A DNA stretch of 64,000 nt from Blepharisma japonicum (Eukaryota > Ciliophora > Heterotrichea > Heterotrichida > Blepharismidae), in contig CATKHK010000022.1 in assembly GCA_949751835.1 (NCBI GenBank), positions 124,001 through 188,000 of the forward strand. The letters run 5' to 3'. This document shows, one piece after another, positions 11,966 to 24,343 of this stretch. Made by a program: the position numbers and the translations under genes. Position 1 is the stretch's first letter; every line of letters begins with the position of its first letter. The notes under the pieces are model-generated. The model saw nothing but the letters and a program-made list of their open reading frames with translations. It did not search any database and was not told the DNA's origin.

Positions 11966-12265
11966 ATGTCGAAATATAAATCTCATGCTTTGGACAGCAG
12001 CGATGAAGAGTAGGTGGAATTGGAGATTCAATTTGAAAATCAAAGGCACATTTTGAGTTTTAATAAGAAAAGCTTTACAAATGAGGCAAAAGAGATATAT
12101 ATACAAATACATACAAATACATATAAAGCCATATACAAAGGAGATAGGACAGATATCAATGAAATGTTGGCTTATCCAAATTGTGAGTACCTCAAATATT
12201 GCTTGCCAAAAGCTCGATACCAACCCTCCATTTACCAATATTATCAAGAGAAACCAAAAATTTAG
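11966..12265 (+). pseudogene. Small reading frame with an in-frame TAG
   Basis: ATG 11966 opens a frame encoding MSKYKSHALDSSDEE, then TAG at 12011-12013, then continues open for 84 codons to TAG. The part after the stop looks protein-like (for example NEAKEIYIQIHTNTYKAIY). No 15-nt GT-AG intron removes the TAG. A 16-nt GT-AG candidate exists at 12010-12025 but switches to a less protein-like frame. It is either a young pseudogene (one base from TGA or TGG) or read through. No family is recognised. Confidence 0.35.
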
Positions 12266-12589
12266 AAAGGTTCCAAATAGTTATTTCACTTAAGCATCTC
12301 TTGTGAAAAACATGCCTGTATCTTTTAACTTCCTGCGTTTTCACTGTTATTTCATCAATCCAAATCAAACTATCTTCAAAAAATATTTTAAAGCTGCTTT
12401 CAATTCTTCACTGCTTCCATAACTAATTTCTTTATCAGAAAATGAATATCTATGTTTAGCTGCTATTTATAGAACTTTTTTCACAATCAGAAGATGATTT
12501 TCTATTTCAGCTGCAATCTCATATCGAATTCCATTATCAGATAATGAATATCTATGTCTTGACAATAGATAACATGACGATAGATTACT
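12266..12589. other. Gene-free stretch with a short imperfect direct repeat
   Basis: No convincing reading frame. The segment around TTATCAGAAAATGAATATCTATG (about 12433-12455) recurs imperfectly near 12535-12557, each preceded by an ATTC/TTCC-containing stretch. Possibly remnants of a decayed tandem repeat. Confidence 0.35.
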
Positions 12590-12868
12590 GATTATTTAAA
12601 TAAAAGCTGATCACACTTTCGAGGCTAAGATTCAGCATTATATGATATTCATTGTTCAAAAATTAAAATATATTTGAGAAGGGAAGAATAACTGTGTCTA
12701 AAAAAAAACTTGAAAATTGGTATATTTATATTGGATTTATTCAGCTGCTCATATTTTACAACCTTACAAATTTTAATTCACAATTAGCATTTTTCAAAAA
12801 AGAATTCTAACAATGAAGGCTTTTAACTTTTAACTTAAAGAAGTATTAGAAAAACTTTAAAACAATCT
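12590..12868 (-). repeat. 3' flank repeat of the Kelch family
   Basis: On the minus strand this is the conserved flank found after the other family genes (compare 8480-8759 inverted and 1055-1330 direct), including a segment like GAGAAGGGAAGA and the stretch before the AAAATTTAAAATAT-like part. Confidence 0.6.
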
Positions 12869-14360
12869 CTAGGAATCATCGACCGGATAGCTCAAAATTG
12901 GCTCGCTGATTAATTTTTTCTCCAAATCAAACCTGTAGAAATAGTTTATGTGTCCGGGTATAAATGATCCTTTTGGAACATATAAGTGTATGATACCAAT
13001 ATATATTCTTCCTCTATTATATGAGCAATAAACTTGCAAAGGACATTCATTTTCGATTGTTGATTTTCCTATTCGTCTCCAATTCGTGTGACTTCTAATT
13101 TCGCTTTCATAGATTCATCCGCCGCATTCAATCAAATACAGTCTCTCTGCCTTTATCAGGATCTTTCTTTTTTTTGCAGCAAACTTATAAGGAATAGTCG
13201 AGAAAGAGTCAATATCAATTGAGTATAACCAAAGATTTCTATTTTGATATCCAGAAATCAAAATATTCTTAATGAATATTATACTATTGCAACAAAAATC
13301 AGCTTTTGGCAATGAAGCTAAATGAATCCATCGATTTTGATCCAAATAAAATCTACTAGATAGATTTAAATTATCCCCATTTTTATTTTTTCCTCCAAAG
13401 CAATAAACGCAGTTGTTGAAATAGATACACGATGAGAGTGTGAGTGGAGTTACAGATGGCAGCTCTTTAAGTCCACTATTCAAATCTATTAGCATTACAA
13501 TTCCAGAAGGTTGAAAATATTCATTACCACCAAGACAGAATAGCTTGCCACTTGGAAGTTGAGTAATGCAAGTATCAAAGCCTAGTGGTCCTGGGCTCTT
13601 CCCAAAGATTTTAATTTTATAGGTTTCAGTTTCAGTGTCATAAATATATAAATTGGTTATATAGTCATCATCTTCTATAGCTCTATAAAGAGATGTCTTT
13701 TGGTGATAAGCATTAAGATAATCTTGGTAAGCTTCTTTGAGTGATGGGTCATGAAGGCTAGAGTTTCTTTTATATGCTGAGCAAGTTGATCTGAATTCCA
13801 TCTCTAATTCTGGATTGTTTGGTCTTGATCAAAATCTCAGCTGTTTCATTTCTTAAGATGTTTATATCAATACCAAGCAATTCTTTGCTTTTTGATTTTA
13901 TTTTTAGGTTTTTAAACCATTTTGAACTCTTAGTTTCTCTTACTAGATCTTTATAATCGTTCTCAAATAGATGCTCTCGTTGAATTTGGTTGTTTTTATA
14001 ATAAATATCGCCCTCAACAACTGTGCGTGCTCATGACTTAGAAAGAATGGCTTTCAAACATTCCCGAGCAATGTATAGCAAATCTTCATCACCTGGAAGA
14101 GTTAAACCAAGCCGTATACCACATTCGATAATTTCTTCTTCGGTTGGATCGTAATAAATTTCTTTTTCTTCTCATTCTAATTCTTCTTCTTGTTCTTTCC
14201 ACTTTTGTTCTTGTTTTAATGCTTTTTCTTCATTTCATTCTTGTTCCTCTTTTCATTCTTGCTCTTCTTCATTTCATTCTTGCTCTTCTTCTTGTTGCTC
14301 TTTTTCTTCTTCTGCTGGCTCGTAATTTTCCGCGATATCTTCTCCTCATAAGAACTCCAT
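12869..14360 (-). pseudogene. CEP164-like N-terminus fused to Kelch-family C-terminus, frameshifted
   Basis: ATG 14360 opens a 5' frame. Residues 15-67 are very acidic, with several QEW units whose Trp is encoded by TGA. Residues 68-141 match the N-terminal module of CEP164: IYYDPTEEEIIE, LLYIARECLKAIL, W110, GDIYY and a final DYKDLV. The second WW-domain Trp and the following Pro are replaced (QREHL), so the WW fold is degenerate. A Lys-rich linker then enters the family-specific ILRNETAEI segment. One extra base near 13833 shifts the frame; the remaining Kelch-like part is open to TAG 12869-12871. CEP164 proteins act at basal-body distal appendages; the role of this fusion is unknown. It may be a pseudogene or carry a sequence error. 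Confidence 0.65.
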
Positions 14361-14915
14361 ATCAAATTATTATTAGTGGCTTGGCAAGCATAAAAATTCA
14401 TGTTAAAAACAATTATTTTAGATTTAATCAATCATAAATAGATTTGAAGTATTAATAATTATTTATTAGAAGTATTGCTTCCTATTTTTTTTTAATGTTA
14501 GGAATAATTGCTATTAAAACGATATTCTTATTTTAAATTTATTAAAACTTTATTCTCATCAGCACCTTTTGTTCTAATCAGATATCAAATGCATAGACTC
14601 TAAGAGATGGAAGTTCAGGAAAAATCTTAGGGTTAAAATCAATAAATGATAATAAAATATATCTTAAATTAATGCAAAAATTGCTTTATGCTTATCAGAT
14701 ATTACAATACTTAAAATATTTATACATCGGCTAGGATATAATTATCTGGTAATGTCGTTTTTAAATAAAATTAATTTATTTTTAGTATTTCTGCTTTTTT
14801 TCAGACTATTGACTCTTCTACTATAAATATTCTCTCAACATGAAACTATAAAAAAAATAACTATAAGAAATCATATTAAAATTTTCTAACAAAATTTACA
14901 TTTCAAACTTGAATT
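14361..14915. other. AT-rich intergenic stretch
   Basis: No supported gene. It separates the fusion copy from the hypothetical gene ending at 14916 and must hold the promoter of the fusion copy and the 3' end of the next gene. No sequence signal stands out. Confidence 0.5.
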
Positions 14916-15608
14916 CTAATTTGCATAGACAGAGCTACTTTTCAGTCTCCATCCTGCCACTCGAGTTCAAGGGTTCATAGACTCATGCCTCTTCGGAATC
15001 CTATCAACCTTCTCCAAAGCATCTTTAAAAAACTTTGGCGATTTTACCCTCAAATCGTCTATCTTCTTCAAATTTCCTGCTTTTTTCCCCATCTCCTTAA
15101 TTTTCCCCTTGTAAAGTTTCCCTCTCAGCACGTTTTTAGGCATAATTGTTTTATTCATATGAAACTTATAAGTCCTTGGCCTATCAAAGCTCACATCAAA
15201 TAGAGATACTGGGGTTTGTCTTTCAGAAAAATTTTGACTTTTTCTTTCTTCTTTATAAGTTGTAGGATTTGCTCATTTTCTTAAAAGCTGATTTGTAAAT
15301 TCTGAGTCTTCGCTTTCATAAGGATCTTCATGCTGAAAATAGTCATCAATTTGTGTGGATTCATTATTAAGGAATTTTTTAGGAAATTCTACTCGAAGAT
15401 GTGGTATTTGGAGATCTTCAGAAGGCAAATCTGGAGTTTCATTAGTAGAGAGAGCTGTGCAACCTTGAGAAAAAAGTCTGTGGTGTTTTCTATAAAGATT
15501 TCTGCCTTCATTTAGCAAAGCTTTGATAGTTGATGATGCGCATCTATCATAGGGTCGTGGAATATCGCTATTTCGTTGCTTTTTATAAAGTTGTATATAT
15601 GGCTTCAT
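14916..15608 (-). CDS. Hypothetical basic protein, 230 aa
   Basis: ATG 15608 to TAG 14916-14918, 230 aa when two TGA codons are read as Trp (RKWANPTTYK and MNPWTRVAGW). The protein is basic and low in hydrophobic segments. An acidic patch (EDPYESEDSE) comes before the first Trp and a Lys-rich C-terminal half follows (KLYKGKIKEMGKKAGNLKK). No signal peptide, membrane segment or known domain is visible. It might be a cytoskeletal or nuclear protein, but this is a guess from composition. It ends the run of minus-strand core genes next to the Kelch region and starts only 19 nt after the stop of the phosphoglycerate dehydrogenase gene. Confidence 0.7.
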
Positions 15609-15627
15609 ACTTATAAATCTAATTTAA

Positions 15628-16848
15628 TTAAAGATGAACGACATTACAATGAATCACATCTTCTTGTTCAGAAAGAATTTTCACTATCCCTTCCAAGCAC
15701 AATGGATTATTGCAGTCTATGTTTATGGTCGCCTTAAAGGAAGCTCCATCTTTGAACGCTTTATTTTCAAAATCCAGAATTCTGAAGTCCGCTTCTTTCA
15801 AAAGTTCCATAAGTTTAGTAAGCGCTCCATGCTGTCCATAATGTCTAACTATGACAGAATAATTAGCAAGTGGCCTGACTTGCATGTTTACTAAATTACT
15901 AGGGTCTACTTTTCTTGTACGATAATACATAAGGATCATTCTCAGCACTTCTTGCCCGATAGCGTTTTCTGCTTGTTTTGTAGAAGCCCCAATATGATGA
16001 GTTCCGTATACTCTGGGATGTTGAGCTAGGGCATGTATAAAATCTCCCTCTTTAGCAGCTGGCTCACCCTGGTATACATCACAAGTATATCAAAGCCCTG
16101 GTCTTTGATTCAGCTCATTAAGCAACTCTTGTTCGTTTACAATGTCTCCTCTAGATGTATTAATTAACGTCACATTTTCTTTACAATTGGAAATAAAGGC
16201 AGAATTAATGAGTCCTCGGGTTTCTTGGGTGGATGGGACATGAAAAGTTATGATGTCACAAATCCTTGCGATTTCGAAGGCTGAAGCACAGTATTCGATA
16301 CCGAGGGATTGGGCTTGGGATGGGGTCATAGATGTGTCAGTACCATGGACTTCGAGACCGAAACTTTTGGCTCGGACAACAACTTCTTTTCCGATAGCCC
16401 CAAGACCAACGATTCCTAATTTACGCCCTTTTAGACCAGAACATTCTGAAAACAGGCCTTTATTTCATTTGCCCTGTTTTAAAAGAGATACACCTTCAGG
16501 GATTCGGCGATCTATAGCAAGCATTAACCCTAAAACAAGTTCTGCTACTGCAATTGAGTTTTTCCCAGGACAGTTTGCGACATAAATACCTTTGCCACTA
16601 GCTGCTTGACAGTCAATATTATCAGTTCCGGCACCTGCTCTAATGATAAATTCCAAAGCAGGGGAAGCGTTAATATGCTGTGATGTAACTTTAGTTGATC
16701 TGACTACCAGAATCTCAGGAGCAAATCTGGTTAATTCGGATGCCAAGGAATCTCCATTAAGTTGATGTTTATACACAATTTCGATGCCAAAGAACTGAAT
16801 TTCTTCAATGGCTGATTGACTGAAAAGGTCAGCTATTAAAACCTTCAT
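15628..16848 (-). CDS. serA: D-3-phosphoglycerate dehydrogenase
   Basis: 406 aa, ATG 16848 to TAA. Oxidises 3-phosphoglycerate to 3-phosphohydroxypyruvate with NAD+, the first step of serine synthesis in the cytosol. Visible features: substrate-side RAGAGTDNID (residues 70-79), NAD-binding GLGAIG (148-153), the catalytic-region SRGDIVNE, and the catalytic His in GTHHIGAST. A C-terminal ACT-type domain (about 325-406, starting YSVIVRHYGQHG) is usually a serine-sensing regulatory module. The length fits the short type with one ACT domain, as in E. coli SerA (about 410 aa). Two Trp residues (KQGKW, GLWYT) are encoded by TGA. No intron. Confidence 0.95.
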
Positions 16849-17360
16849 TGGCTAATATTTATAAGATCCATTTTTAAATGGGATAATGGTAAGTAAAATG
16901 ACGAATTCAAAACATTATTGAAATAGAGATGACATTAAAAGTGATGTGAAAGATATAGGATCTATAAAGGATAGTTAAGAAACAAATCAAGAAACTAAAT
17001 GACAAAGCAGATCTTAATTTTAATTAAATAAATTTTGTAAACAGAATGATAAGTAACAGTAGATAATATGAAAATGACGTAAATGATAAGAAATTTTGAA
17101 GGCTATAATTAATTTTTATATTTTAAATAAATTATTGCAATTTCATATTTTCGTATTGAAATAAGTTATTTCATTGAGCTATTTAAAATAGATATTCTGT
17201 TAAAATTTACGATACGTTTAATCTCAATTCTCACTATTTTCTTATTATCTATTATTTTTTTATCTAATTATAAAAATAATTAAAATTTCTCTCATTCACT
17301 CTAAATTAATTTTAAAAGTAAAAAAATCATACTCTCAGATTTAATACAATTTCATTATAT
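16849..17360. other. AT-rich intergenic stretch
   Basis: About 510 nt with no supported gene, between the 3' end of the cullin gene and the start of the phosphoglycerate dehydrogenase gene, both minus strand. Strongly AT-rich; nothing else noticed. Confidence 0.5.
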
Positions 17361-19550
17361 TTAGCTGACGTAATTGTAAACTGATCTATCATTTTCATCT
17401 CTACTCAAATAATCCCTCTCAATCAAATTCTCAATCCTCTTCTTTATATCAACAGGCTGCAGTGTAAAAGGTAGCTGTGCCAAACTTTCAGAAATAAGTT
17501 GAGCATGTGTCAATCTTTTCCTTGACTTCATAATTCTCACAATAGCCGCATCAATTATATACTGTCTCTCATTCAGCACCTTTTCAATAGTTTCATGGGT
17601 TTCCTGAACAGTTTCCTTAATTTGCAAAGAATTTACCTTAATTCTCATCAATTTTGATGAAAAATTTTCATTTAAGCTAAATTGATGGGTTTTATTTATA
17701 TCTTTTCCAGCAGGGTTTTTCAATAAAATTTTATGCTTGAAAACTATCGGGATTATTTCACGCTTTATTTCTTCTTCAGGAAGCCCAGTAGCTCTCATTA
17801 TGTCTTCCATTGTGCACACATTTCTATCGTTAAATAGGAGAAGAATTAAGGCTTGATGAAGAGAAACTTGTAGGTTTTTTATTCCTGAGTTGAATTTTGC
17901 CTTTAAATTGCAATGGGACATGGAGGTTTGCCACGTTAAAATTTTCTTTTTGATGTTGGTGGTATAGAAATTTGTATAGAGATCTTGGATGCCCTTAAGA
18001 TCTGGCGGTAAAATAGCTTTGACTTGGGAAACTTGAGGCCAGACTGAGCCAGTTAAAGTCCAAACGTGGAAGCTCACACCAATCCTCTCGATTTGGCTTC
18101 CATAAGTTTGGTTGAAGGATTCCATAAGAGTGTGGGAAAGCTCCATATCTTTGTACATGTTGTGAATACGAGCTGTAAATGTAGATCCACATTCAGCTTT
18201 TAGCAGGGCAATGACTGATTTTTCAGCCTCATTTGATTTACTTGAATCTAATAAGAGCCTTTTGGCTAATTTTTTGCAATAAAAAGCTTCAAAAATGTCT
18301 TTAGCTGTCACATGTCTGAATAAGTCAATAATACTTGTAAAATGTGCTGAAAATTCTTCATCACGCATCTTGATTTTTGAGTTTTTATTTAGATGCTCAT
18401 CTAAGTCTTTAGCTAGCAGCTGAGCTATGTCAGGTTTTGAGTTCATAAATTGTTCCCATGCTCTTTTATTAGCGTATTTAATTTTCAAATTATTTTCAAA
18501 AGCTTGACTTTGTATTACATCAACTTTTGACTGAAGCTCAAGCAGTTCATTTATAACGGACTCTCTATTTTCATTTTTTTGAACTATTGAATTGCCTTTA
18601 CCCAACAAAACTTTTTCAAAGCCTGACTCAATCAATGAGTGGCACTCCACACGTTTAAACAAGACATAAAGTCTTTGTAAATCTGACACTTTATAAGCTT
18701 CAAATAGCTGTAATAGTCCTCTTTCAACGATGATTTCTGCTTTTTCTTTTATAAGTCTGATTTCGAGCTTCTGGATTGTAGGCTTAGAGGTGCTTATATC
18801 TAAATAATGATTTAGCCTATCAGACTCATCTTTAAGCCTTTTTTCTACATATGCTAAATAGTCAGACACTGAGAGCTGGTTTATCTTGTCTAAGCCTTCA
18901 TCTTGGTAAAATTTATCAGTCTCTTCTATATATTTTTGCTCAAAATCTAATCTGTAAATAACTAAAGTTTGGAGAATCATAATGATTCTTTTCAGAAGAA
19001 TCCTATGGTCCATCTCTTGCATTCTTTCTTCATATATCATTCTTAGTGCTCCATTGATCATTCTAATATAAACCGGCTGATTTTCTATTAGATTTGCTTT
19101 GAAAATGTTGTAGGCCAGATCTGTGATGGTTTTATTCACTTTTTGGTTCACCATATAAGCTCTTTCTAAATACAGGAAAATTTGCCGAATAGTAGATACT
19201 TGAGATATAAAATCGCTCCATTTGTTGTCTAATTGATTTAAGAAATCAAAGTCTGAGCCTTGAATTCCATTAAGCCTTACTATTTCTTCTCTTATTCAGC
19301 CTTGAAGCTTCTGTACAAGTTTCTCATAAAGCCATTCATTGAGATTCTGGACACAAATACTATTGACAAGCCTGTAGAGTTCTTCTCTAGAAATATTCGT
19401 TCTAGATGCTGTGATTATTGCGTTCAAAGCATCTTCCAATTTGACCCAAGAATCATCAGCAAAGTTTTCTGAGACTTTAGGAATGTCGTCAAATGGCTCA
19501 ATGACCATTGTCTTTTTAGGCTGTTTGCCTAATTTCCCTATTGCGCTCAT
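17361..19550 (-). CDS. CUL4: Cullin, CUL4 type
   Basis: 729 aa, ATG 19550 to TAA; one TGA read as Trp near residue 85 joins the N-terminal part to the rest. Cullins are the scaffold of cullin-RING ubiquitin ligases: the N-terminal helices bind the adaptor (DDB1 for CUL4), the C-terminal domain binds the RING subunit. The N-terminus (FDDIPKVSENFADDSW) and the segment KVSDLQRLYVLFKRV resemble CUL4 more than CUL1 or CUL3. The cullin homology segment FEAFYCKKLAKRLLLDSSKS is present, and the C-terminal winged-helix has IVRIMKSRKRL, where Lys ~675 is the expected NEDD8 site. It ends with YNYVS as cullins do (HYVA/YLA type). The upstream neighbour on the same strand is APC1. Confidence 0.9.
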
Positions 19551-19604
19551 ATTTTATTATGAAAAGGATTAGCTACAAAGCTTCATTATTTTTATTAATA
19601 ATTC

Positions 19605-22600
19605 TTAAAAAGATTGGCTTAATAATGTTGAAGATATGAACTCTTGTAGAGCTTTATAAGAAGAGTCTTGATAATCTATTGCTATTTTTTTGTAAAATGC
19701 AAGGACACATTCAAAATCGTTGTTTTGAGAATAAAATATAGAAAACAACTGAGAAATCAACTCTGGCTTGTTTTGGGATATGAAAAATTGAAGGAGCTTA
19801 AATAAAATCGTGTTTTTCTTAATTCTGTCTTGCTGATCTAAAAACTGAGGAATTATAATTTCTTGGGTTTCAATAAACTTTTCTGGAGTACTGGCACTCC
19901 CAATCCAATTTTCTATTTCCTCAGGACTTGCAATCCCTAATTTTTTAAGCCAATTTCAAGCTCCACTTTCTAGCTCGTGTGCAGCAATCTGCCTTTTTGT
20001 ATATAAAACTAGCTTTGGAATTGCCTTGATATCTAAGTTGTAATTATAATAATCTTTCCCTACCACTTTTAGCTGCTTAACAAGATTTAAAGGTCTCAAT
20101 AAAAATGGGGAATTTTCTGTCCTTGTGCCTATATCAGAATATTCTACTTCTATAGGGACATGGACAAGTGTTTTTGTATCAGCATCTTTGGTAACTAATA
20201 GTCTCTTTTCTAAGGCAAGCACATAAAGATGTCTAAATGCCTGCAAATGGTGTCTGTTATCTGCAGAAGTTGCTGGGAACTTTGGATAAACTGAAGCTAA
20301 TAGTGCAGCTATAGCAAAATTTGAGCTAGAAAAGGAGTATTGGCAGTTTCCCATAAATAAAAATCCAACTGCCATGTGATGAGCCATATTAAACCCATAA
20401 TCGCCTTCTACACGTTTTCTTATCAATTTTATAATTTTGAAAGTAGACAAATCTCCAGTCCCAGCCATTACTAGTCCTAATGCTAAAGCTCCTGCACAAA
20501 TGACAGTAAATAGTGCATGCTTCTCTACAGAATTCTTGTTTTGGTCTGTGAAATCTACTGGTCCTCCTAAAACTGTAGCTTTTAGATCTTTAATTTTTAG
20601 AATTTCTTCAGAAATTAAGGATGCCACAGTAGTATCTCCACTTCCGACAAATTTAAAGCCAAGAGAAAGCAAGGCTCCTCCAATTATATATAGATAAGAA
20701 TTTGAAATGGAGTTGAAATCGATTTCTCCTCGCTCTTGGAATGAGTTTTGGACTGTTTTTAGGTCATTTTCAAAGCAAAATCGGATTAGTTCAGGAATTT
20801 GTGAATAAATTCATCCTTTTGTAGCTTGGATAGAGTCCCATAAAATTAGATTTTTGGCCAAAATTTTGATCATAACATGTTCTGGCCTAACCCACTCCAG
20901 GGCATAAAACGTCGTCGGAATTTCAATTTTTTCAGCAACCAATGCATTATTTGACTTCAAATGTATCAGCGCGTACGCTAGTAAAGCTCCAGGTGCTGTA
21001 ATTGTAGTAACAATATTATCCCCTTCTTTCGCAACACTACACTTAGCTGACTCACTCATAAGATAACCAGTCTGCAATATTTTAGGAGGTGACATTCTTC
21101 TTCCACCTTCAAAAAGTCTAATAAGTCTTTCATCAATCACTAAATCTTCAAGCCCAGGGGTTTTCCCTTCAGATGCCAAATTTACAATTCCTAAGGCCAA
21201 ACCTGCAGCTAATGATAACCCTTCTCTTTCAATATCTTTATTGGTTAATGCTTTTCTGCCCAGCTGTACTAGCAACATTTCGGTTACTTGTCGATTTCCT
21301 GATTCTTTATATAATAGCCCAAATCCCATCATAGATGCAGCTTCTTGGGTAAGTTTTATATCAATATCAACAAAAGGAGGGATTAAAAAAGCTATAGAAA
21401 TCCTTAGAAGTCTCATTATTTTTTCGTCCATTGAGCCTAATGCAGAGGCAGCTGTTCCTAAATAAATTGCGATAATAATTGATTCTTGTTCAGCTCTTAA
21501 ATAGCGGTAAATGTCTAGGTCATGTAAAGCTTCTAACTGTCCTAATAGTCCAAGGGAAAAAATAAACCCAGCATGCTCATTAGATTCTTCTTCACCTCTA
21601 TGATAAGTAATCCATTGTCGATTTTTTACATAATCTTTAGGATTTTCTGAAAGCATTTTTAGCCCAGTTGCTACACCTATGTGAAATTTAGGCCAAACCA
21701 TAAAATCTTTTTCTCGGGTTTCGAGCTCATTTTGAGGCATGTTCATTTTCACGTCAAAATTTGGAGGCAAAAATGCGGAAAAATTAATTTGAGGGACTTG
21801 GGATGCAGAAGTAGGGGAAGCTTTGGAGGTTCCTAGAGTGAGAGCACCATAGCCAATAGCGGTCGAAGCTCTTTTTAAGCAGATTTTGTAGAGTAAGTTG
21901 TGCTTTTCAGCTTCAAATTGCTCTTCTGAGACAACATTGTCAGGAAGTCTCATTTTTATGGCTCTTGTAACGTCAAGCATGCATTGGGCTTCTTCAAGTC
22001 TCAAATCATTTGGAAAAATATATTCTACAAGCCCACTCCCCAAATCTTCTTCTTTATCCAGCTCCAACTTTAATATTTGCTCATATTGTTCCTCAAAAGG
22101 CTGCCCTTTCAGTGTTATATGCTTTTCTTCAACTATCTCATTATTTAAGTGTATATCAACTCTATGTATAAACTCCAGAGCTTCTTTTGGCCACGAATTT
22201 GAGCTAGCTGGCGGATTTAATTGAATTCTTCTAATAATTTCATATATAGGCAGAGAAAATGCAGGTGGCAAACTCTGTAAATCAAGCTCAGTAAAATTTT
22301 CATTGACCAAAATTTCAATGATTTTTTCAAAGGGAGAAACGGAATTAAGAGAAATTATTTTTTTCTGATAGGGATTTAAGCTGTAAGTTAGGATGGGGAA
22401 TGATTGGGAAAGAGTCAAATCGGAGTCCATGTTTGTGTCTTCTTTAGTGCTTGATTGGAAATTATAGGTTAAAGGATGATAGATGGATAGACATTCAAAA
22501 ATTCGGCAGATTTTGCGAGTTTTTTCGAGGAGAATTGCCATTGGTGGAGGATTTTGATTATTTAGGACAGATTTAAGCCAGGAGTAAATATTTGGAAGGT

Positions 22601-24218
22601 CGAAATCTTCGATTTCGACATTAGCTTCTAGGTATTTTTCTATATTTTCTCCACTTTCTTTATACATTTCTTTGATATCTTTTATTTCATTAGCATAATA
22701 TTCAGCTAAATTTGTACCATACTTCCCTAATTGCCTTGAAATTACATAAAGCAAGCCACCTAAATCTACTATAGCTTGTCTTTCAAACATATCTAGCTTC
22801 ATATCTTCATACAATAAATGCCATGCTTTTAAAATTGTAAAAATGTGCCTTGTAAATGTACTAGGGCATGTTTTAAGCTCAAGACTAATACCTTCATTCC
22901 CTCTTATTAAAGTTTCCGAAAAATGTTCTGGAAATATTTTTTTGAAATGTGATTTATTCTCAAAATGAAATCTTGAACTTAATAAATTATCCCACAAGCT
23001 GTCACTTTCTCCTGCAGCTTCATTACTATATGCAAGCCTTGGTCTTTTTGAATCAGTTTTATTTTTTGATTCTTTTAGCAAGCTTATAATTAATGATGAA
23101 AATAAGCCTCATTCGCTTGACTTGTCTTTTCCTTTGTCTGGAAAATTATCATTTTCAGTCCTTATCCTGCTTGTGAGGAATCTATTAATGAGATCTGCTT
23201 GGATTGTTTGGTAAAGAGACTGGGGGAGGATTAAATAGAGAACACTCATGCATTTTTTTATTAGGGAATGGTTTATTTCAATTGGAATAGTCATACAGGA
23301 AGAGAGAGGGTTTTCTGAAGGGGAAAGGGCAATGTCTAAGGGAGATAGGACGCAAAGGAGGTATTGACCATCATAAATATGAATTTCTTGAGATTTGGAT
23401 AAGACGTATAAAAATGATGAAAATTCTTGAGTTTGACTTAAAAAGAATGATAAAGTAGGGGTTTCTGTATTTATTGGCTGTTTATAAGAAATAAAGCAGC
23501 TTCTTTTGACAGTTTTGAACTCTATAGCATTTTCTATTGCAGAAAGTTCTTCAATGCAGTTATAAGGAAACCCTTTATCATTTTCCAATTTATATCTTAA
23601 AATTCTGATTTTTTCTTGAGTTTGCAAATAAATCATCATTTCTTGAGGATCAGTCGGTACCGCTATATCAATATGATTAAACCTGCACATGCTATCTGAA
23701 ATTTCATAAATTTTTTCTACTACAAGTAAAGGCTCACTCCCTACATGCTTGCTGAAAAAATCGTCTCTTTTATTAGGATCTAAAGAAGTCATATCAATTG
23801 TTTCTTTATTGAGCAGCTCTAAATTTACTCTTATCAGATAAATAGCATGACTATTTATCGAGCTATCATAAGCAATAAATAATGGGAATCTCTTACTTGT
23901 ATAAACAATATCAATGTGTGTAGACACCCACAAATTTTTCTGAATATCTGCTAAAGGGTATAAATCACTATAAGGATGCTTGGTTAAGACTAAATAAGTA
24001 TATAAAGGTGCTGTAATTGCAGCAGAGCCAAGGACTTGAGAATGATGGAATTTCTTTTCAGCTTTGCATTTCAATATCAATCCATCTGAAATGTAAAAGA
24101 CTTGTACTAGCTGCTGAGGAACTGGAACTGCGTATCTATTTCCATCTTTGCCATATAAAGAAATCCCTCCATCACAAATTTCTATTGTTTGTGGGCCTGC
24201 TTCTGAAAAGTCCGCCAT
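19605..24218 (-). CDS. APC1: Anaphase-promoting complex subunit 1
   Basis: 1537 aa, ATG 24218 to TAA 19605-19607, one frame when TGA codons (for example at 23109-23111 and 20811-20813) are read as Trp. APC1 is the largest scaffold of the anaphase-promoting complex, the ubiquitin ligase that drives exit from mitosis. The first ~380 residues fit its N-terminal beta-propeller. The middle to C-terminal part (about 860-1180) has proteasome/cyclosome repeats: HAGFIFSLGLLGQL, IYLGTAASALGSMD, AASMMGFGLLYKESGNRQ and EREGLSLAAGLALGIVNL, the last two closely following the APC1 pattern. Somewhat shorter than the human protein (about 1900 aa). No intron. Its stop lies 54 nt before the cullin start. Confidence 0.9.
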
Positions 24219-24343
24219 TTATTAAAACAAATAAATTTAATTTTCATTTTTAAGAGTTGAATTTTTTCATATGGAGAAATCATGATTTTAGTGTTATTTT
24301 GATATAAAATAACGAGAATAAGGAAATAATTCGCTTGTGAGTG

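Noticed and set aside
12010-12025. A 16-nt GT-AG intron removing the TAG of the small 11966 frame
   Set aside because: It has A rather than T at position 9 and moves into a low-quality frame; the unspliced frame is more protein-like.
14144-14437. Plus-strand Leu-rich frame as a membrane protein
   Set aside because: It is the antisense of the Glu/Gln-rich part of the CEP164-like fusion.
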